64,000 nt of DNA, taken from contig NZ_BBXF01000006.1 in NCBI RefSeq assembly GCF_001570585.1, positions 480,673 to 544,672 of the forward strand, written 5' to 3'. Both the position numbers and the translations under genes were made by a program. Shown piece after piece: positions 8,008 through 17,258 of the stretch. The DNA comes from Herbidospora daliensis (GTDB lineage Bacteria; Actinomycetota; Actinomycetes; Streptosporangiales; Streptosporangiaceae). Below the pieces are notes generated by a model. That model ran no database searches, was not told the origin of the DNA, and saw only the letters and a program-made list of their open reading frames with translations. Each line of letters begins with the position of its first letter. The first letter of the stretch is position 1.

Positions 8008-9774
8008 ATGTCGGGAGATCTCGAGGACGCGATACGAGCCTTCGAACGCCACCTCCGGGTCGAACGCGGCCTGGCGGCGAACACGGTGCGCGCGTACACG
8101 GGCGACATGGCCTCCCTGGCGGAACACCTCATCGACGCGGGCGTCGACCGCGTCGAACTGATCGACGTGGGGGTCCTGCGCGATTGGCTGGGGGAGCAGC
8201 ACGAAACGGGCAAGTCCCGCGCGACCCTGGCCCGACGCACGGCCTGCGTGCGCTCCTTCACGTCGTTCTGCCACCGGGCGGGGTGGTTGTCGTCCGACCC
8301 GGGCCTCCTGCTCGGCACGGCCCGCGCCAAGAGGACCCTCCCGAAGGTGCTCGACCAGGCGGAAGCGGTCCGGATGCTGGACCTCAGGAGACCCGGTGCG
8401 GGTCTGTCCGGCGGAGATCATGCTGACGGGGGAGAGGCATCAGGTGAAGGCGCGCCCCTAGGTGGTCGTCTGGGGGGAACCGGCGATCTTCACGGAGGGA
8501 TCTGGGACGGGCCAGGCCTGGCCCGTTCGGCTTCGGAAACTGGCAATCCACGGTTCTCCCGGCCCGGTCCCGACGACTCAGTGGCGGGTTCAGGCGATGG
8601 CGTCCTTGCGGCTGGCAGCCGGTCGGAGGAAACCGACGATCGTTACCCGTGCGTCTGGGATGTGCCGGACCTGAGCGGGCCGGCTCACCAGGCTGGCACT
8701 TCACGGCTTGCCCCGCCCCGCTTCAGCGATCCTGCACAGGTATCTAGCGACGGAGAATCTCCAGGTGGTGACTCGTGGAGGGAAAGCGAGGATCGCTTCG
8801 GCCCGGTCTGCGATGGGCCGGACCCCAATGGCTTCGCTTCTGAGGTCACGAAGACCACCTCGGTTTATGAGGGCACGAATCCGGTCGACCGGCCCTGCTT
8901 CAACGACTCAGCGGAAGCTCCAGGCAATGGCGGCTCTCCAACTGGCGACTCATGGTGCCTCCGGACGGAGAGTGAGGATCGTTTCGGCCGAGGTGGAGAT
9001 GGGCGGGACCCCAGCAGCCCGGCGGCAAATGTCGGCAATCCACAGGTCGACCGCCTTCACTTCAATCCGCCGGCATCCGACTCTCCACGTGGTCGCTCCG
9101 GACGCCGTGATCTTTCGCTTGATCGTGATGCTGGAAGCCTGAACCCGAATCGCAAGCCCACCCGTGTTCCTCACGCTGGGGAACCGGTCGCGGATATCGA
9201 GAGAGGGCAGGATCGGGCACAAGCGCGCAGGACGGGTCCGAAACCGATCGAAGACGACCCGATCACCCTGGCGAAGGAACTGCGCGATCAGGCTCTGCTG
9301 GAGGTCCTCTACGCCACGGGAATCCGGGTCGGCGAACTCTGCGGACTCGACGTGGACGATGTCGATCGGGAGCGGCGGACGATCCGGGTGCTCGGCAAGG
9401 GCGGCAGGGAACGGGTCGTGCCGCTGGGCATGCCGGCCCTAGATGCGGTGGACGCCTGGTGTGTGCGAGGACGGCCGATCCTCGTCTGCGGGCGCTCCGG
9501 CCCAGCGTTGTTCCTCGGGGTCAAGGGCGGCCGGATCGACCAAAGCGCGGTACGGCGGATGGTGCACGCCCGCCTGGGCGAGGCAGGCGTGACGGACATG
9601 GGCCCGCACGGCCTCCGCCACACGGCGGCCACCCATCTTCTGGAGGGCGGCGCCGATCTCCGCAGCGTGCAGGAACTCCTCGGCCACGCGTCGCTGGGAA
9701 CCACCCAGATCTACACCCACGTCTCGATCGAGCGACTGAGGGCCGCCTACCAGCAGGCTCACCCCCGAGCCTGA
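8008..9774 (+). CDS. xerC: Tyrosine recombinase XerC with a ~290-residue insertion
   Basis: XerC-type recombinases resolve chromosome dimers at dif. Residues 1-126 form the SAM-like core-binding domain ([19 protein letters not shown]). The catalytic domain begins near residue 417 and keeps every catalytic residue: Arg440, the beta-hairpin Lys in [11 protein letters not shown], His534-x-x-Arg537, His560 and Tyr569. Between them lie about 290 residues (127-416, roughly 8386-9255) that are Gly/Ser/Asp/Pro-rich, internally repeated and absent from normal ~300-residue XerC. Third codon positions in the insert are much less GC-rich than in the flanks. The frame stays open, so a 588-residue protein could be made, but whether it is made is unknown. 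It follows dprA by six bases. Confidence 0.85.
   Translation: MSGDLEDAIRAFERHLRVERGLAANTVRAYTGDMASLAEHLIDAGVDRVELIDVGVLRDWLGEQHETGKSRATLARRTACVRSFTSFCHRAGWLSSDPGLLLGTARAKRTLPKVLDQAEAVRMLDLRRPGAGLSGGDHADGGEASGEGAPLGGRLGGTGDLHGGIWDGPGLARSASETGNPRFSRPGPDDSVAGSGDGVLAAGSRSEETDDRYPCVWDVPDLSGPAHQAGTSRLAPPRFSDPAQVSSDGESPGGDSWRESEDRFGPVCDGPDPNGFASEVTKTTSVYEGTNPVDRPCFNDSAEAPGNGGSPTGDSWCLRTESEDRFGRGGDGRDPSSPAANVGNPQVDRLHFNPPASDSPRGRSGRRDLSLDRDAGSLNPNRKPTRVPHAGEPVADIERGQDRAQARRTGPKPIEDDPITLAKELRDQALLEVLYATGIRVGELCGLDVDDVDRERRTIRVLGKGGRERVVPLGMPALDAVDAWCVRGRPILVCGRSGPALFLGVKGGRIDQSAVRRMVHARLGEAGVTDMGPHGLRHTAATHLLEGGADLRSVQELLGHASLGTTQIYTHVSIERLRAAYQQAHPRA
8477..9120. repeat. Four degenerate ~150 bp repeats inside xerC
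   Basis: Four copies begin at 8477, 8629, 8782 and 8968, each opening with a variant of GAAACCGAGGATCGTT. After ~35 bases each has a GATGGGCCGGACCCC-like block, and later ACGACTCAGCGG and GGCGATGGC-like blocks. Spacing is 152, 153 and 186 bases. In the xerC frame copies C and D give related peptides ([14 protein letters not shown] and [14 protein letters not shown]). The flanks 8386-8476 and 9121-9255 are also inserted but show no clear repeat. Confidence 0.7.
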
Positions 9775-9970
9775 TCGCTGGATGCCGCCGAGGTTTCAAC
9801 GGGTCCCTCTCAAGCCACGCGAAGGCCTGGACAGTTCTTTTGCGGGTTCGCCACGCAAGCCGACGGGCCCGCGCCACCCAGCTCGCCCCAATCCGCAACG
9901 ACGAAGGATTTGGTACTCCTACCGGTCCGCAGGAGGGAGGGTGATCTCTAAGTGAGGGCGAGTCCAGCCG

Positions 9971-10450
9971 TCAGTCCTTCCCAAGCGGCAGCAGTCTGAC
10001 CTGGCCCAACCCCATCAGCAGCAGCGGATCCAAATACAGGTCCCCGCTCACCAGCCCCCAATGCAAACAAACAGCAGGACAGTGCCCGTCAGGCCCGCCC
10101 ACCGTCCCCAGCACCTCCCCCGCCCGCACCCGCCTCCCCTCAGAGACAAGAGCGTCCACCGGCAGATACGTCGTCCGCAGCCCGTTCGGGTGCGTCACCG
10201 TCACCACCCCCCGCCCCGCCACCCGCCGGGCCACCGTCACCACTCCCTCGCCGGAAGCCAGCACCTCCTGCCCCGGCACCGCCGGCAGGTCGACCCCCCG
10301 ATGCCCCGATAACCACCGCTCAGCCGGCGGAGCGAAGTAGCGGACGGGCCGGGGTTCGCCGGCCAGCGGCCACCCCCATTGGGCGGCGAGCACGAGCGCC
10401 ATCGAAGCTGGGAAGAACATGGGCGTCAGCCTGGCGGAATCCATACGCAC
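9971..10450 (-). CDS. M23 (LytM-like) peptidase-domain protein with altered active site
   Basis: The 159-residue protein has a hydrophobic N-terminal segment (about 11-24, signal or anchor) and a LytM/M23 fold. Zinc ligands appear as His50 and Asp54 in GHRGVDLP and His130 in VCLHWGL. M23 enzymes normally end this motif in HxH; here the first His is Cys128. The zinc site may therefore be kept while the presumed catalytic histidine is lost or replaced. The start is GTG at 10450, or ATG at 10444. An M23 gene next to rpsB is common in actinobacteria. Cell-wall binding or hydrolysis is likely, but activity is uncertain. Confidence 0.8.
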   Translation of the reverse strand: MRMDSARLTPMFFPASMALVLAAQWGWPLAGEPRPVRYFAPPAERWLSGHRGVDLPAVPGQEVLASGEGVVTVARRVAGRGVVTVTHPNGLRTTYLPVDALVSEGRRVRAGEVLGTVGGPDGHCPAVCLHWGLVSGDLYLDPLLLMGLGQVRLLPLGKD

Positions 10451-10548
10451 CGCGGCCCGCTGGCGACTGCTTGTGGAAAAGCGTTCGAGGTATGTCCGGA
10501 TCTGAGGGATCGGCCTGTGGAAGAGCTTGTGGAAAACGTGGGGATGCG

Positions 10549-11796
10549 ATGAAGGTCATCCATGACCTGGGGCGACTCGTCGGTGTCGACCTCGGCCACG
10601 TCGCCGTCACCGGCCGCGAGCCGGTCATGCCCTCCCCGTTCCGCATCGGCACCGCCGCCGCGGCCTCCATCGGGGCGGCGACCGCCGCCGTCGCCCTGCT
10701 CAAGGGGCGACGCGGCCAGGCGGAGGTCGACATGAGGCACGCCGCCGTCGCCTTCCGCAGCGAGCGGCACTTCCGCATCCACGGCGAGCCGATCCCCCTC
10801 TGGGCCCCGCTCAGCGGCGACTACGCCAGCGAGGACGGCCAGGTCAGGATCCACGCCAACTTCGACCACCACCGCGACGCCGCGCTGGCCGCGCTCGGGC
10901 TTCCCCTGGACGCCACCCGTGAGCAGGTGAAACAGGCGTGCGAACGGCGTACAGGCAAGGAGATCGAGGAGGCGGTCACCGCAGCGGGAGGATGCGCGGC
11001 CGCGATGCGCAGCAGGACCGAATGGGCGCAGCATCCCCACGGCCGGGAGCCGCTGATCATGCTCGACCGGCTCCCTGGGCCGCCGCCGCAGGAACCACGC
11101 CTGCGGGTCGTCGATCTGACCAGGGTCATCGCCGGGCCCGTCGCGAGCAGGTTTCTCGCCTCCCACGGCGCCGACGTCATGCACGTCTGCGGGCCGGGGA
11201 TCCCCGAGGTCCCGGGGCTGGTGCTGGAGACCTCGGCCGGCAAACGTTCGTGCCACGTCGAGTTGCCCGCCGAAGCCGGCCGCCTCAGGGAGCTCGTCAG
11301 GGGTGCCGACGTCGTTATCCGCGGGTACCGCCCGGGGGCGCTCGACCGGCTCGGGTTTGGAATAGACGATCTCGTCGCCTTGCGGCCCGGTCTCGTGGTG
11401 GTCGACGTCTCCGCCTACGGGCAGGGGCCGTGGCACGGCAGGCGGGGGTTCGACAGTCTCGTGCAGATGGTCACGGGGATCGTGGCCGAATCGGGGGCGC
11501 TGCCCTGTCAGGCGCTCGATCACGCCACCGGCTATCTGGCCGCCTTCGCGGCCGTCACCGCGCTCGTCCGGCGGCAGCGGGAGGGCGGGTCGTGGCACGC
11601 CCGGCTCTCCCTCGCGGGCACCGCCCACTGGCTCGACGGCCTCGGCCGCATCCGGCCCGGCGTCGAACCCGAGACAGCAGATCTCCTCGACGTGCGCGAC
11701 GGCTACACCTTCGTCCGGCCGGCCGGGCTCATCGGCGGGCGTCCGCCCGTATGGGCGCCGCCGCCTCGGCCCGGGGAGCACGCCGCCGCTTGGTGA
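10549..11796 (+). CDS. CoA transferase family III (CaiB/BaiF-like)
   Basis: The 415-residue product contains the family III CoA-transferase signature RVVDLTRVIAGPVASRFLASHGADV at about residues 186-210, followed by SAYGQGPWHGRRGFDSLVQM, which matches the region after the catalytic Asp loop. Such enzymes move CoA between carboxylic acids. About 185 residues precede the signature, as in the longer actinobacterial members, so a divergent N-terminal half may pack with the second. The ATG at 10549 follows a GTGGGG ribosome binding site. Its 3' end overlaps the convergent MFS gene by 68 bases. The substrate cannot be told. Confidence 0.82.
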   Translation: MKVIHDLGRLVGVDLGHVAVTGREPVMPSPFRIGTAAAASIGAATAAVALLKGRRGQAEVDMRHAAVAFRSERHFRIHGEPIPLWAPLSGDYASEDGQVRIHANFDHHRDAALAALGLPLDATREQVKQACERRTGKEIEEAVTAAGGCAAAMRSRTEWAQHPHGREPLIMLDRLPGPPPQEPRLRVVDLTRVIAGPVASRFLASHGADVMHVCGPGIPEVPGLVLETSAGKRSCHVELPAEAGRLRELVRGADVVIRGYRPGALDRLGFGIDDLVALRPGLVVVDVSAYGQGPWHGRRGFDSLVQMVTGIVAESGALPCQALDHATGYLAAFAAVTALVRRQREGGSWHARLSLAGTAHWLDGLGRIRPGVEPETADLLDVRDGYTFVRPAGLIGGRPPVWAPPPRPGEHAAAW

Positions 11797-13006
11797 AGCC
11801 CGCCAGCGGTGACGACCACAGGCAGGGGATGGTCAGCAGCGCGCCGGCGAAGCACCACCACATCGCCGGGCGCAGACCCAGGAGTTCGCCCGCGACGCCG
11901 CCGAGCAGGCCGCCGATGCCCAGCGCGCCCTGCGTGAGGAAGTTGATCGACGCGTTCACCCGGCCGATCAGCTCGGGGGGCGTCTCGCGCAGCGACAACG
12001 CGCCCGAGCAGACGCTGAAGCAGACCACGGCCACGCCCACCACGGCCTCGGCCGCTCCGATGGCCAGCACGCACCACCACACCGGGCCGCTGACGGCGGC
12101 CATGACCAGGAAGCCGAGCGGGAAGAACAGGACCGCGCCCAGCAGCACCGGGCCGCCGCCGAAGCGGCGTGACAATTTCGGCGCGACGAACGCGCCGACG
12201 AGGCCGCCGGCGCCGAAGCCGATCATCATGATCCCGACGAGGCCGCCCGGCAGGCCCAGCACGTGGACGGCGTAGAGCACGTAGACCGCCAGCTGGGCCG
12301 CCGCGAACAGGTTGACCGTCATCCCGCACAACGTCAGGGCGCGCAGCACCGGGTGCCGGGCCAGCGCCGAGACGCCCTCGGCGATCTCGCGCCGCAGCGC
12401 CCGCCTCGGGGCGACCGGGCGTTGCGGCTCCTCGGCGCGGATCGAGCGCAGCAGCAGGGCCGAGGTCACGAAGGTCACCGCGTTGACCAGCAGGGCCAGG
12501 GGGGCCGAGAGCACGCTCACCAGGATGCCCGCCAGGCCGGGGCCGCCGAGCTGGGCGATCGAGAAGACCGACTGCATGCCGGCGATGGCCTCGGTCCGCT
12601 GGGGCTCGGCGACCACGCTGGTCAGGTGGGGCATGGTGAAGTTCCGGAAGGTCACGGTGCAGGCGCCCACCACCAGGGCCACGCCGATCAGCCAATAGAC
12701 CGTCAGCAGGCCGAACAGCCAGGCCAGGGGGACGGTGACGACGGCCGTACCGGAGATCAGTTCGCAGAGCACCAGCACCGGTCGGCGGCGGCGGACGCGG
12801 TCGGCCCAGACCCCGACGGGGAGCCCCACGAACAGGAACGGCAGCGAGGCGGCGGCGGTGAGCACCCCCATCTCCATCGGCGAGGCGGCGAGCAGGGTGA
12901 CGGCGGTGAGCGGGACGGCCAAGCGCGACACCTCGCTGCCCGCCTCGGTGACGGCGCGGGCGGACCAGAGGAGGCGGTAGTCGCGCTGACGGCGAAGGGG
13001 GATCAT
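11729..13006 (-). CDS. MFS transporter (probable drug/metabolite exporter)
   Basis: This 425-residue protein has about 12 hydrophobic segments and an MFS opening LRRQRDYRLLWSARAVTEAGSEVSRLAVPL. It resembles the large actinobacterial MFS exporter group related to macrolide and tetracenomycin pumps; GVWADRVRRRRPVLV is the loop 2-3 motif. It is divergent from an ArsR-type regulator, and the upstream palindrome ends four bases before the ATG at 13006. No Shine-Dalgarno is visible, so the mRNA may be leaderless. The neighbour regulator probably represses it. The exported substrate is unknown. Confidence 0.88.
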   Translation of the reverse strand: MIPLRRQRDYRLLWSARAVTEAGSEVSRLAVPLTAVTLLAASPMEMGVLTAAASLPFLFVGLPVGVWADRVRRRRPVLVLCELISGTAVVTVPLAWLFGLLTVYWLIGVALVVGACTVTFRNFTMPHLTSVVAEPQRTEAIAGMQSVFSIAQLGGPGLAGILVSVLSAPLALLVNAVTFVTSALLLRSIRAEEPQRPVAPRRALRREIAEGVSALARHPVLRALTLCGMTVNLFAAAQLAVYVLYAVHVLGLPGGLVGIMMIGFGAGGLVGAFVAPKLSRRFGGGPVLLGAVLFFPLGFLVMAAVSGPVWWCVLAIGAAEAVVGVAVVCFSVCSGALSLRETPPELIGRVNASINFLTQGALGIGGLLGGVAGELLGLRPAMWWCFAGALLTIPCLWSSPLAGFTKRRRAPRAEAAAPIRADARR

Positions 13007-13009
13007 ATT

Positions 13010-13051
13010 TATGAAAGTACTCTTTCAGAGTTATGAAGGCAATGCTTCATA
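13010..13051. promoter_or_regulatory. Two palindromic operators between the MFS gene and the ArsR regulator
   Basis: Two related 20-mers lie side by side: TATGAAAGTACTCTTTCAGA (13010-13029, arms TGAAAG/CTTTCA) and TATGAAGGCAATGCTTCATA (13032-13051, arms TATGAAG/CTTCATA). Their centres are 22 bases apart, about two helical turns. They occupy the AT-rich gap between divergent genes, which is the expected place for a dimeric winged-helix repressor controlling both. Confidence 0.65.
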
Positions 13052-13078
13052 TCTGCCGACGCCCTACCGTGGAGCCCT

Positions 13079-13666
13079 ATGACGACCCATCGGATGGTCA
13101 CCGACGACGTCGGGCTGCTGCGCGCCATGGCCCACCCGGCGCGGCTGGCGATCCTCGGCCGCCTCCAGGAGGAGGGCCCGGCGACGGCCACCGAGTGCGC
13201 CGAGGTCGCCGGGTTGTCGCCGAGCGCGTGCAGCTACCACCTGCGCACCCTGGCCAAGCACGGCCTCATCGAGGAGGCCCCCGCGCGCGGCGACGGCCGC
13301 GAGCGCGTGTGGCGGGCGCTCCAGAAGGGCTGGGGCATGAAGGACCCCGAGAGCGGCGAGCTCACCGCCGAGCTGCTCGCCGCCCAGGGCGCCGTCATCC
13401 AGACCGTCCTCGACGAGGCGTCCCGGCGCCTGTCGGAGTACCTGGCCCAGTCGTCGCGCGAGTCGGCCGACTGGCGCCACGCGACCCGGCTCGCCCACAT
13501 CGTGCTCTACATGGACCCTGACGAGATCCGGGCGCTGGCCGAGCGCGTCGACGAGCTCGTCACCCCCTACCGCATCACCGACCGCGACCCCGAGACCGCC
13601 CCCAACGGCGCCCGCGTCACCGAGTTCCAGCTCCGCGTCTTCCCCCGCGCTCCGAAGAGGTCGTAA
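13079..13666 (+). CDS. ArsR-family (winged-helix) transcriptional regulator
   Basis: The 195-residue protein has a winged helix at about residues 10-80: LLRAMAHPARLAILGRLQ, then ATECAEVAGLSPSACSYHLR as recognition helix, and the wing ARGDGRERVWRAL. This is the ArsR/helix_turn_helix_5 pattern without the metal-binding cysteines of classic ArsR sensors. A C-terminal domain of ~100 residues may bind a ligand or dimerise. It is divergent from the MFS transporter and most likely controls it through the two palindromes in the gap. The ATG at 13079 follows GTGGAGCC. Confidence 0.87.
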   Translation: MTTHRMVTDDVGLLRAMAHPARLAILGRLQEEGPATATECAEVAGLSPSACSYHLRTLAKHGLIEEAPARGDGRERVWRALQKGWGMKDPESGELTAELLAAQGAVIQTVLDEASRRLSEYLAQSSRESADWRHATRLAHIVLYMDPDEIRALAERVDELVTPYRITDRDPETAPNGARVTEFQLRVFPRAPKRS

Positions 13667-13740
13667 AGGCTCTTCTTCCGTTACGGCTCCGCCTGGCCGG
13701 CCACCCGACCGGCTCCGGCCACCCGAGGCGCGCGGGCAGG

Positions 13741-13769
13741 TCAAGTCGTCCACCGGTTCCGGGTAGACT
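13741..13769 (+). promoter_or_regulatory. Candidate rpsB promoter
   Basis: TCAAGT (13741-13746) and TAGACT (13764-13769) are separated by 17 bases, about 150 bases before rpsB. The -10 is good and the -35 is weak. An imperfect hairpin (CCACCGG with CCGGTGG, 13751-13779) overlaps the likely start point and could belong to an S2 leader. The rest of the 250-base gap shows no gene. Confidence 0.35.
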
Positions 13770-13919
13770 GTCCGGTGGTCTCCTTAGCCGAGGCCGAATT
13801 CGCACGCCCATTCACGAAACGTCCTCTCGGTCCGCCGATAAGGCGGCTGGAACGGTTCGGGGCGTCAGGGCGCGGGCCGCCGGCCCGTGCGTATAACCGA
13901 GATCGTGGAGGACCATTTC

Positions 13920-14852
<933 letters not shown>

Positions 14853-14873
14853 TTCCTTCCCCAAAGCTCTCCC

Positions 14874-14905
14874 GGGTGGGCGTGTCGACCATGACGCGCC
14901 CACCC
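14874..14905 (+). terminator. Hairpin between rpsB and tsf
   Basis: A 13-bp stem (14874-14886 with 14893-14905, one wobble) closes a GACCAT loop. It is not followed by a T-run and ends only ~30 bases before tsf, so partial termination or 3'-end protection, giving more S2 than EF-Ts message, is more likely than full stopping. Confidence 0.6.
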
Positions 14906-14936
14906 GCTCCACGACGAAACCCATGAGGAAATGACA

Positions 14937-15770
14937 ATGGCTTCCGTGAACATGGCCGATGTCAAGCGGCTTCGCGAGCTGACGGCCGCCGGCATGATGG
15001 ACTGCAAGAAGGCGCTGGAGGAGTCCGAGGGCGACTTCGACCGCGCGGTCGAGCTCCTGCGTCTCAAGGGCGCCAAGGACGTCGGCAAGCGCGAGACCCG
15101 CACCGCCTCCAACGGCCTGGTCGCCCTCAAGCAGGACGGCGACTCCCGCGCCGCGCTGCTCGAGCTCAACTGCGAGACCGACTTCGTCGCCAAGGGTGAG
15201 CGCTTCCAGGAGGTGGCCGCCCAGGTCGTGGCCTTCATCCTCGAGACCAAGCCCGCCGACGTGGCCGAGCTGCTCGACGCCAAGCTCGACGGCAAGACGG
15301 TCAAGGAACTGCTCGACGAGACCAACGCGGCGCTCGGCGAGAAGATCGAGATCCGCCGGTTCTCCGTGCTCGAAGGCGGCTACATCGGCGCCTACATGCA
15401 CAAGACCGACCCGCAGCTGCCGCCGGCCGTGGGCGTCATCGTCCAGCTCGACTCGGCCAACGCCGAGGTCGCCAAGGACATCGCGCAGCACGCCGCCGCC
15501 ATGGCGCCGAAGTACCTCGACGCCGACTCCGTCCCCGCCGACGTCATCGCCAAGGAGCGCGCGCTCTTCGAGGAGATGACCCGCGAGGAGGGCAAGCCCG
15601 AGCCCGCCATCGCCAAGATCGTCGATGGTCGCGTCAACGGCTGGTACAAGGACTTCACGCTGCTCCAGCAGGCGTTCGTGAAGGACAACAAGAAGTCGAT
15701 CGAGAAGTACGCGAGCGAGGCCGGCGTCAAGGTCCTGGCCTTCACCCGCTTCAAGGTCGGCCAGGCATAG
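14937..15770 (+). CDS. tsf: Elongation factor Ts
   Basis: EF-Ts recycles EF-Tu by exchanging GDP for GTP. The 277-residue product starts MASVNMADVKRLRELTAAGMMDCKKALEE, the conserved UBA-like domain; the EF-Tu contact pattern NCETDFVAKGERFQ comes near residues 78-91. The ATG at 14937 is preferred over 14931 because a GAGGAA site ends 6 bases upstream and the family start matches. It is separated from rpsB by a hairpin and from pyrH by another. Confidence 0.97.
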   Translation: MASVNMADVKRLRELTAAGMMDCKKALEESEGDFDRAVELLRLKGAKDVGKRETRTASNGLVALKQDGDSRAALLELNCETDFVAKGERFQEVAAQVVAFILETKPADVAELLDAKLDGKTVKELLDETNAALGEKIEIRRFSVLEGGYIGAYMHKTDPQLPPAVGVIVQLDSANAEVAKDIAQHAAAMAPKYLDADSVPADVIAKERALFEEMTREEGKPEPAIAKIVDGRVNGWYKDFTLLQQAFVKDNKKSIEKYASEAGVKVLAFTRFKVGQA

Positions 15771-15787
15771 TCTGGGGCTGTCACCCG

Positions 15788-15817
15788 AGGTCGTCCCGTA
15801 ATCATGCGGGACGACCT
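15788..15817 (+). terminator. Hairpin between tsf and pyrH
   Basis: AGGTCGTCCCG (15788-15798) pairs perfectly with 15807-15817 around an 8-base loop. A T-run is lacking. It sits 18 bases after the tsf stop and ends 34 bases before pyrH, so it may end or attenuate the rpsB-tsf transcript. Confidence 0.65.
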
Positions 15818-15851
15818 GTTCAGCCCGAAATCCACTGAGGAGGCCGCCGCC

Positions 15852-16619
15852 GTGCAGGAGAACACCGAACCCGCCCCGGCGGCTTCGTCGTATGACGGGC
15901 CGCTGCGCTGGAAGCGGGTCATGCTGAAGCTTTCCGGCGAGGCGTTCGCCGGTGGGGATTCCCTGGGCATCGACCCGGTCGTCGTGGCCAAGATCGCCGA
16001 CTCGATCGCGGAGGCGGTGCGCGACGGCGTCCAGGTCTCGGTGGTCGTCGGCGGCGGCAACATGTTCCGGGGCGCCGCGCTGTCCGAGCGCGGCATGGAC
16101 CGGGCCCGCGCCGACTACATGGGCATGCTGGGCACCGTCATCAACTGTCTCGCGCTGCAGGACTTCCTGGAGAAGCGCGGCGTGGAGACGCGCGTGCAGA
16201 CCGCCATCACGATGCAGCAGGTCGCCGAGCCGTTCCTGCCGCGCCGGGCGATCCGCCACCTGGAGAAGGGCCGTGTGGTCATCTTCGGGGCCGGGCTGGG
16301 CTCGCCCTTCTTCTCCACCGACACCTGCGCCGCCCAGCGCGCGCTGGAGATCGGCGCGGAGGCCCTGCTGAAGGGCACCCAGGTCGACGGCGTCTACGAC
16401 GCCGACCCCCGCAAGAACCCCGACGCGGTCCGGTTCGACCGGCTCGAATACGGCGAGGTCCTCACGCGCGACCTCGCGGTGATGGACGCCACGGCCATCA
16501 GCCTGTGCAAGGACAACGGCCTGCCCATCGTGGTGTTCGAGCTGATGGGCGAAGGCAACATCCTGCGGGCGGTCCGCGGAGAGAAGATCGGCACGCTGGT
16601 GAGTCCGGCAGGGAAATAG
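15852..16619 (+). CDS. pyrH: UMP kinase
   Basis: PyrH phosphorylates UMP to UDP. It belongs to the amino acid kinase fold, with [14 protein letters not shown] near the start, [30 protein letters not shown] for the UMP site, and [18 protein letters not shown]. The GTG at 15852 is chosen because GAGGAGG lies 8 bases upstream; an in-frame ATG at 15804 falls in the loop of the preceding hairpin. This start gives 255 residues with a short acidic leader before the kinase core. frr follows 10 bases later. Confidence 0.95.
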   Translation: MQENTEPAPAASSYDGPLRWKRVMLKLSGEAFAGGDSLGIDPVVVAKIADSIAEAVRDGVQVSVVVGGGNMFRGAALSERGMDRARADYMGMLGTVINCLALQDFLEKRGVETRVQTAITMQQVAEPFLPRRAIRHLEKGRVVIFGAGLGSPFFSTDTCAAQRALEIGAEALLKGTQVDGVYDADPRKNPDAVRFDRLEYGEVLTRDLAVMDATAISLCKDNGLPIVVFELMGEGNILRAVRGEKIGTLVSPAGK

Positions 16620-16629
16620 GGAGCCAACA

Positions 16630-17187
16630 GTGATCGAGGAAACCCTCTTCGAGGCCGAAGAGAAGATGGACAAGGCGGTGACCGTCGCGAAGGAGGACTT
16701 CGCGGCCATCCGCACCGGCCGGGTCACCCCCGCGATGTTCAACAAGATCAATGTTGACTACTACGGGTCGCTGACCCCGGTCCAGCAGCTCGCCTCCTTC
16801 CACGTCCCCGAGGCGCGCATGGTCCTGGTCACCCCCTACGACAAGGGCTCGATGAGCGCCATCGAGAAGGCGATCCGCGACAGCGACCTGGGGGTCAACC
16901 CCGGCAACGACGGCTCGGTGATCCGCGTGGTGTTCCCCGAGCTCTCGGGTGAGCGCCGCAAGGAGTACATCAAGATCGCCCGGACCAAGGCCGAGAACAG
17001 CCGCGTGTCCATCCGGAACATCCGGCGGCACGCCAAGGAAGTGCTCGACAAGCTGGTCAAGGACGGCGAGTCGGGCGAAGACGAGGTCCACCGCGCGGTG
17101 AAGGAGCTCGACGACCTGACGCAGAAGCACGTCGCCAAGATCGACGAACTGCTCAAGCACAAGGAAGCCGAGCTGCTCGAAGTCTGA
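16630..17187 (+). CDS. frr: Ribosome recycling factor
   Basis: RRF works with EF-G to split ribosomes after termination. The 185 residues are the standard length, with [25 protein letters not shown] at the start of the helical bundle, PLT-type loop [20 protein letters not shown], and VRIRNIRR-like [19 protein letters not shown]. The start is GTG after GGGAGCC. It follows pyrH by 10 bases and is followed by a strong hairpin. Confidence 0.97.
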   Translation: MIEETLFEAEEKMDKAVTVAKEDFAAIRTGRVTPAMFNKINVDYYGSLTPVQQLASFHVPEARMVLVTPYDKGSMSAIEKAIRDSDLGVNPGNDGSVIRVVFPELSGERRKEYIKIARTKAENSRVSIRNIRRHAKEVLDKLVKDGESGEDEVHRAVKELDDLTQKHVAKIDELLKHKEAELLEV

Positions 17188-17197
17188 CGGCACCATC

Positions 17198-17235
17198 GCG
17201 ATCCTTGCCCCGGCGACGCAAGGGGCAGGGATCGC
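17198..17235 (+). terminator. Intrinsic hairpin after frr
   Basis: GCGATCCTTGCCCC (17198-17211) pairs with 17222-17235 (one wobble) around a 10-base loop, 11 bases after the frr stop. No T-run follows. It likely limits read-through into cdsA. Confidence 0.7.
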
Positions 17236-17258
17236 GCGCATGTAGGGAGTAGGACATC

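Noticed and set aside
8386..9255. Intein or group I/II intron in xerC
   Set aside because: There is no Cys/Ser at the start, no His-Asn at the end, no homing endonuclease or reverse transcriptase motif and no intron structure visible; the insert is repeats in an open frame.
9775..9970. Non-coding gap after xerC, checked for whiG or a tRNA gene
   Set aside because: It has no cloverleaf, no sigma-factor motif and no gene-length frame.
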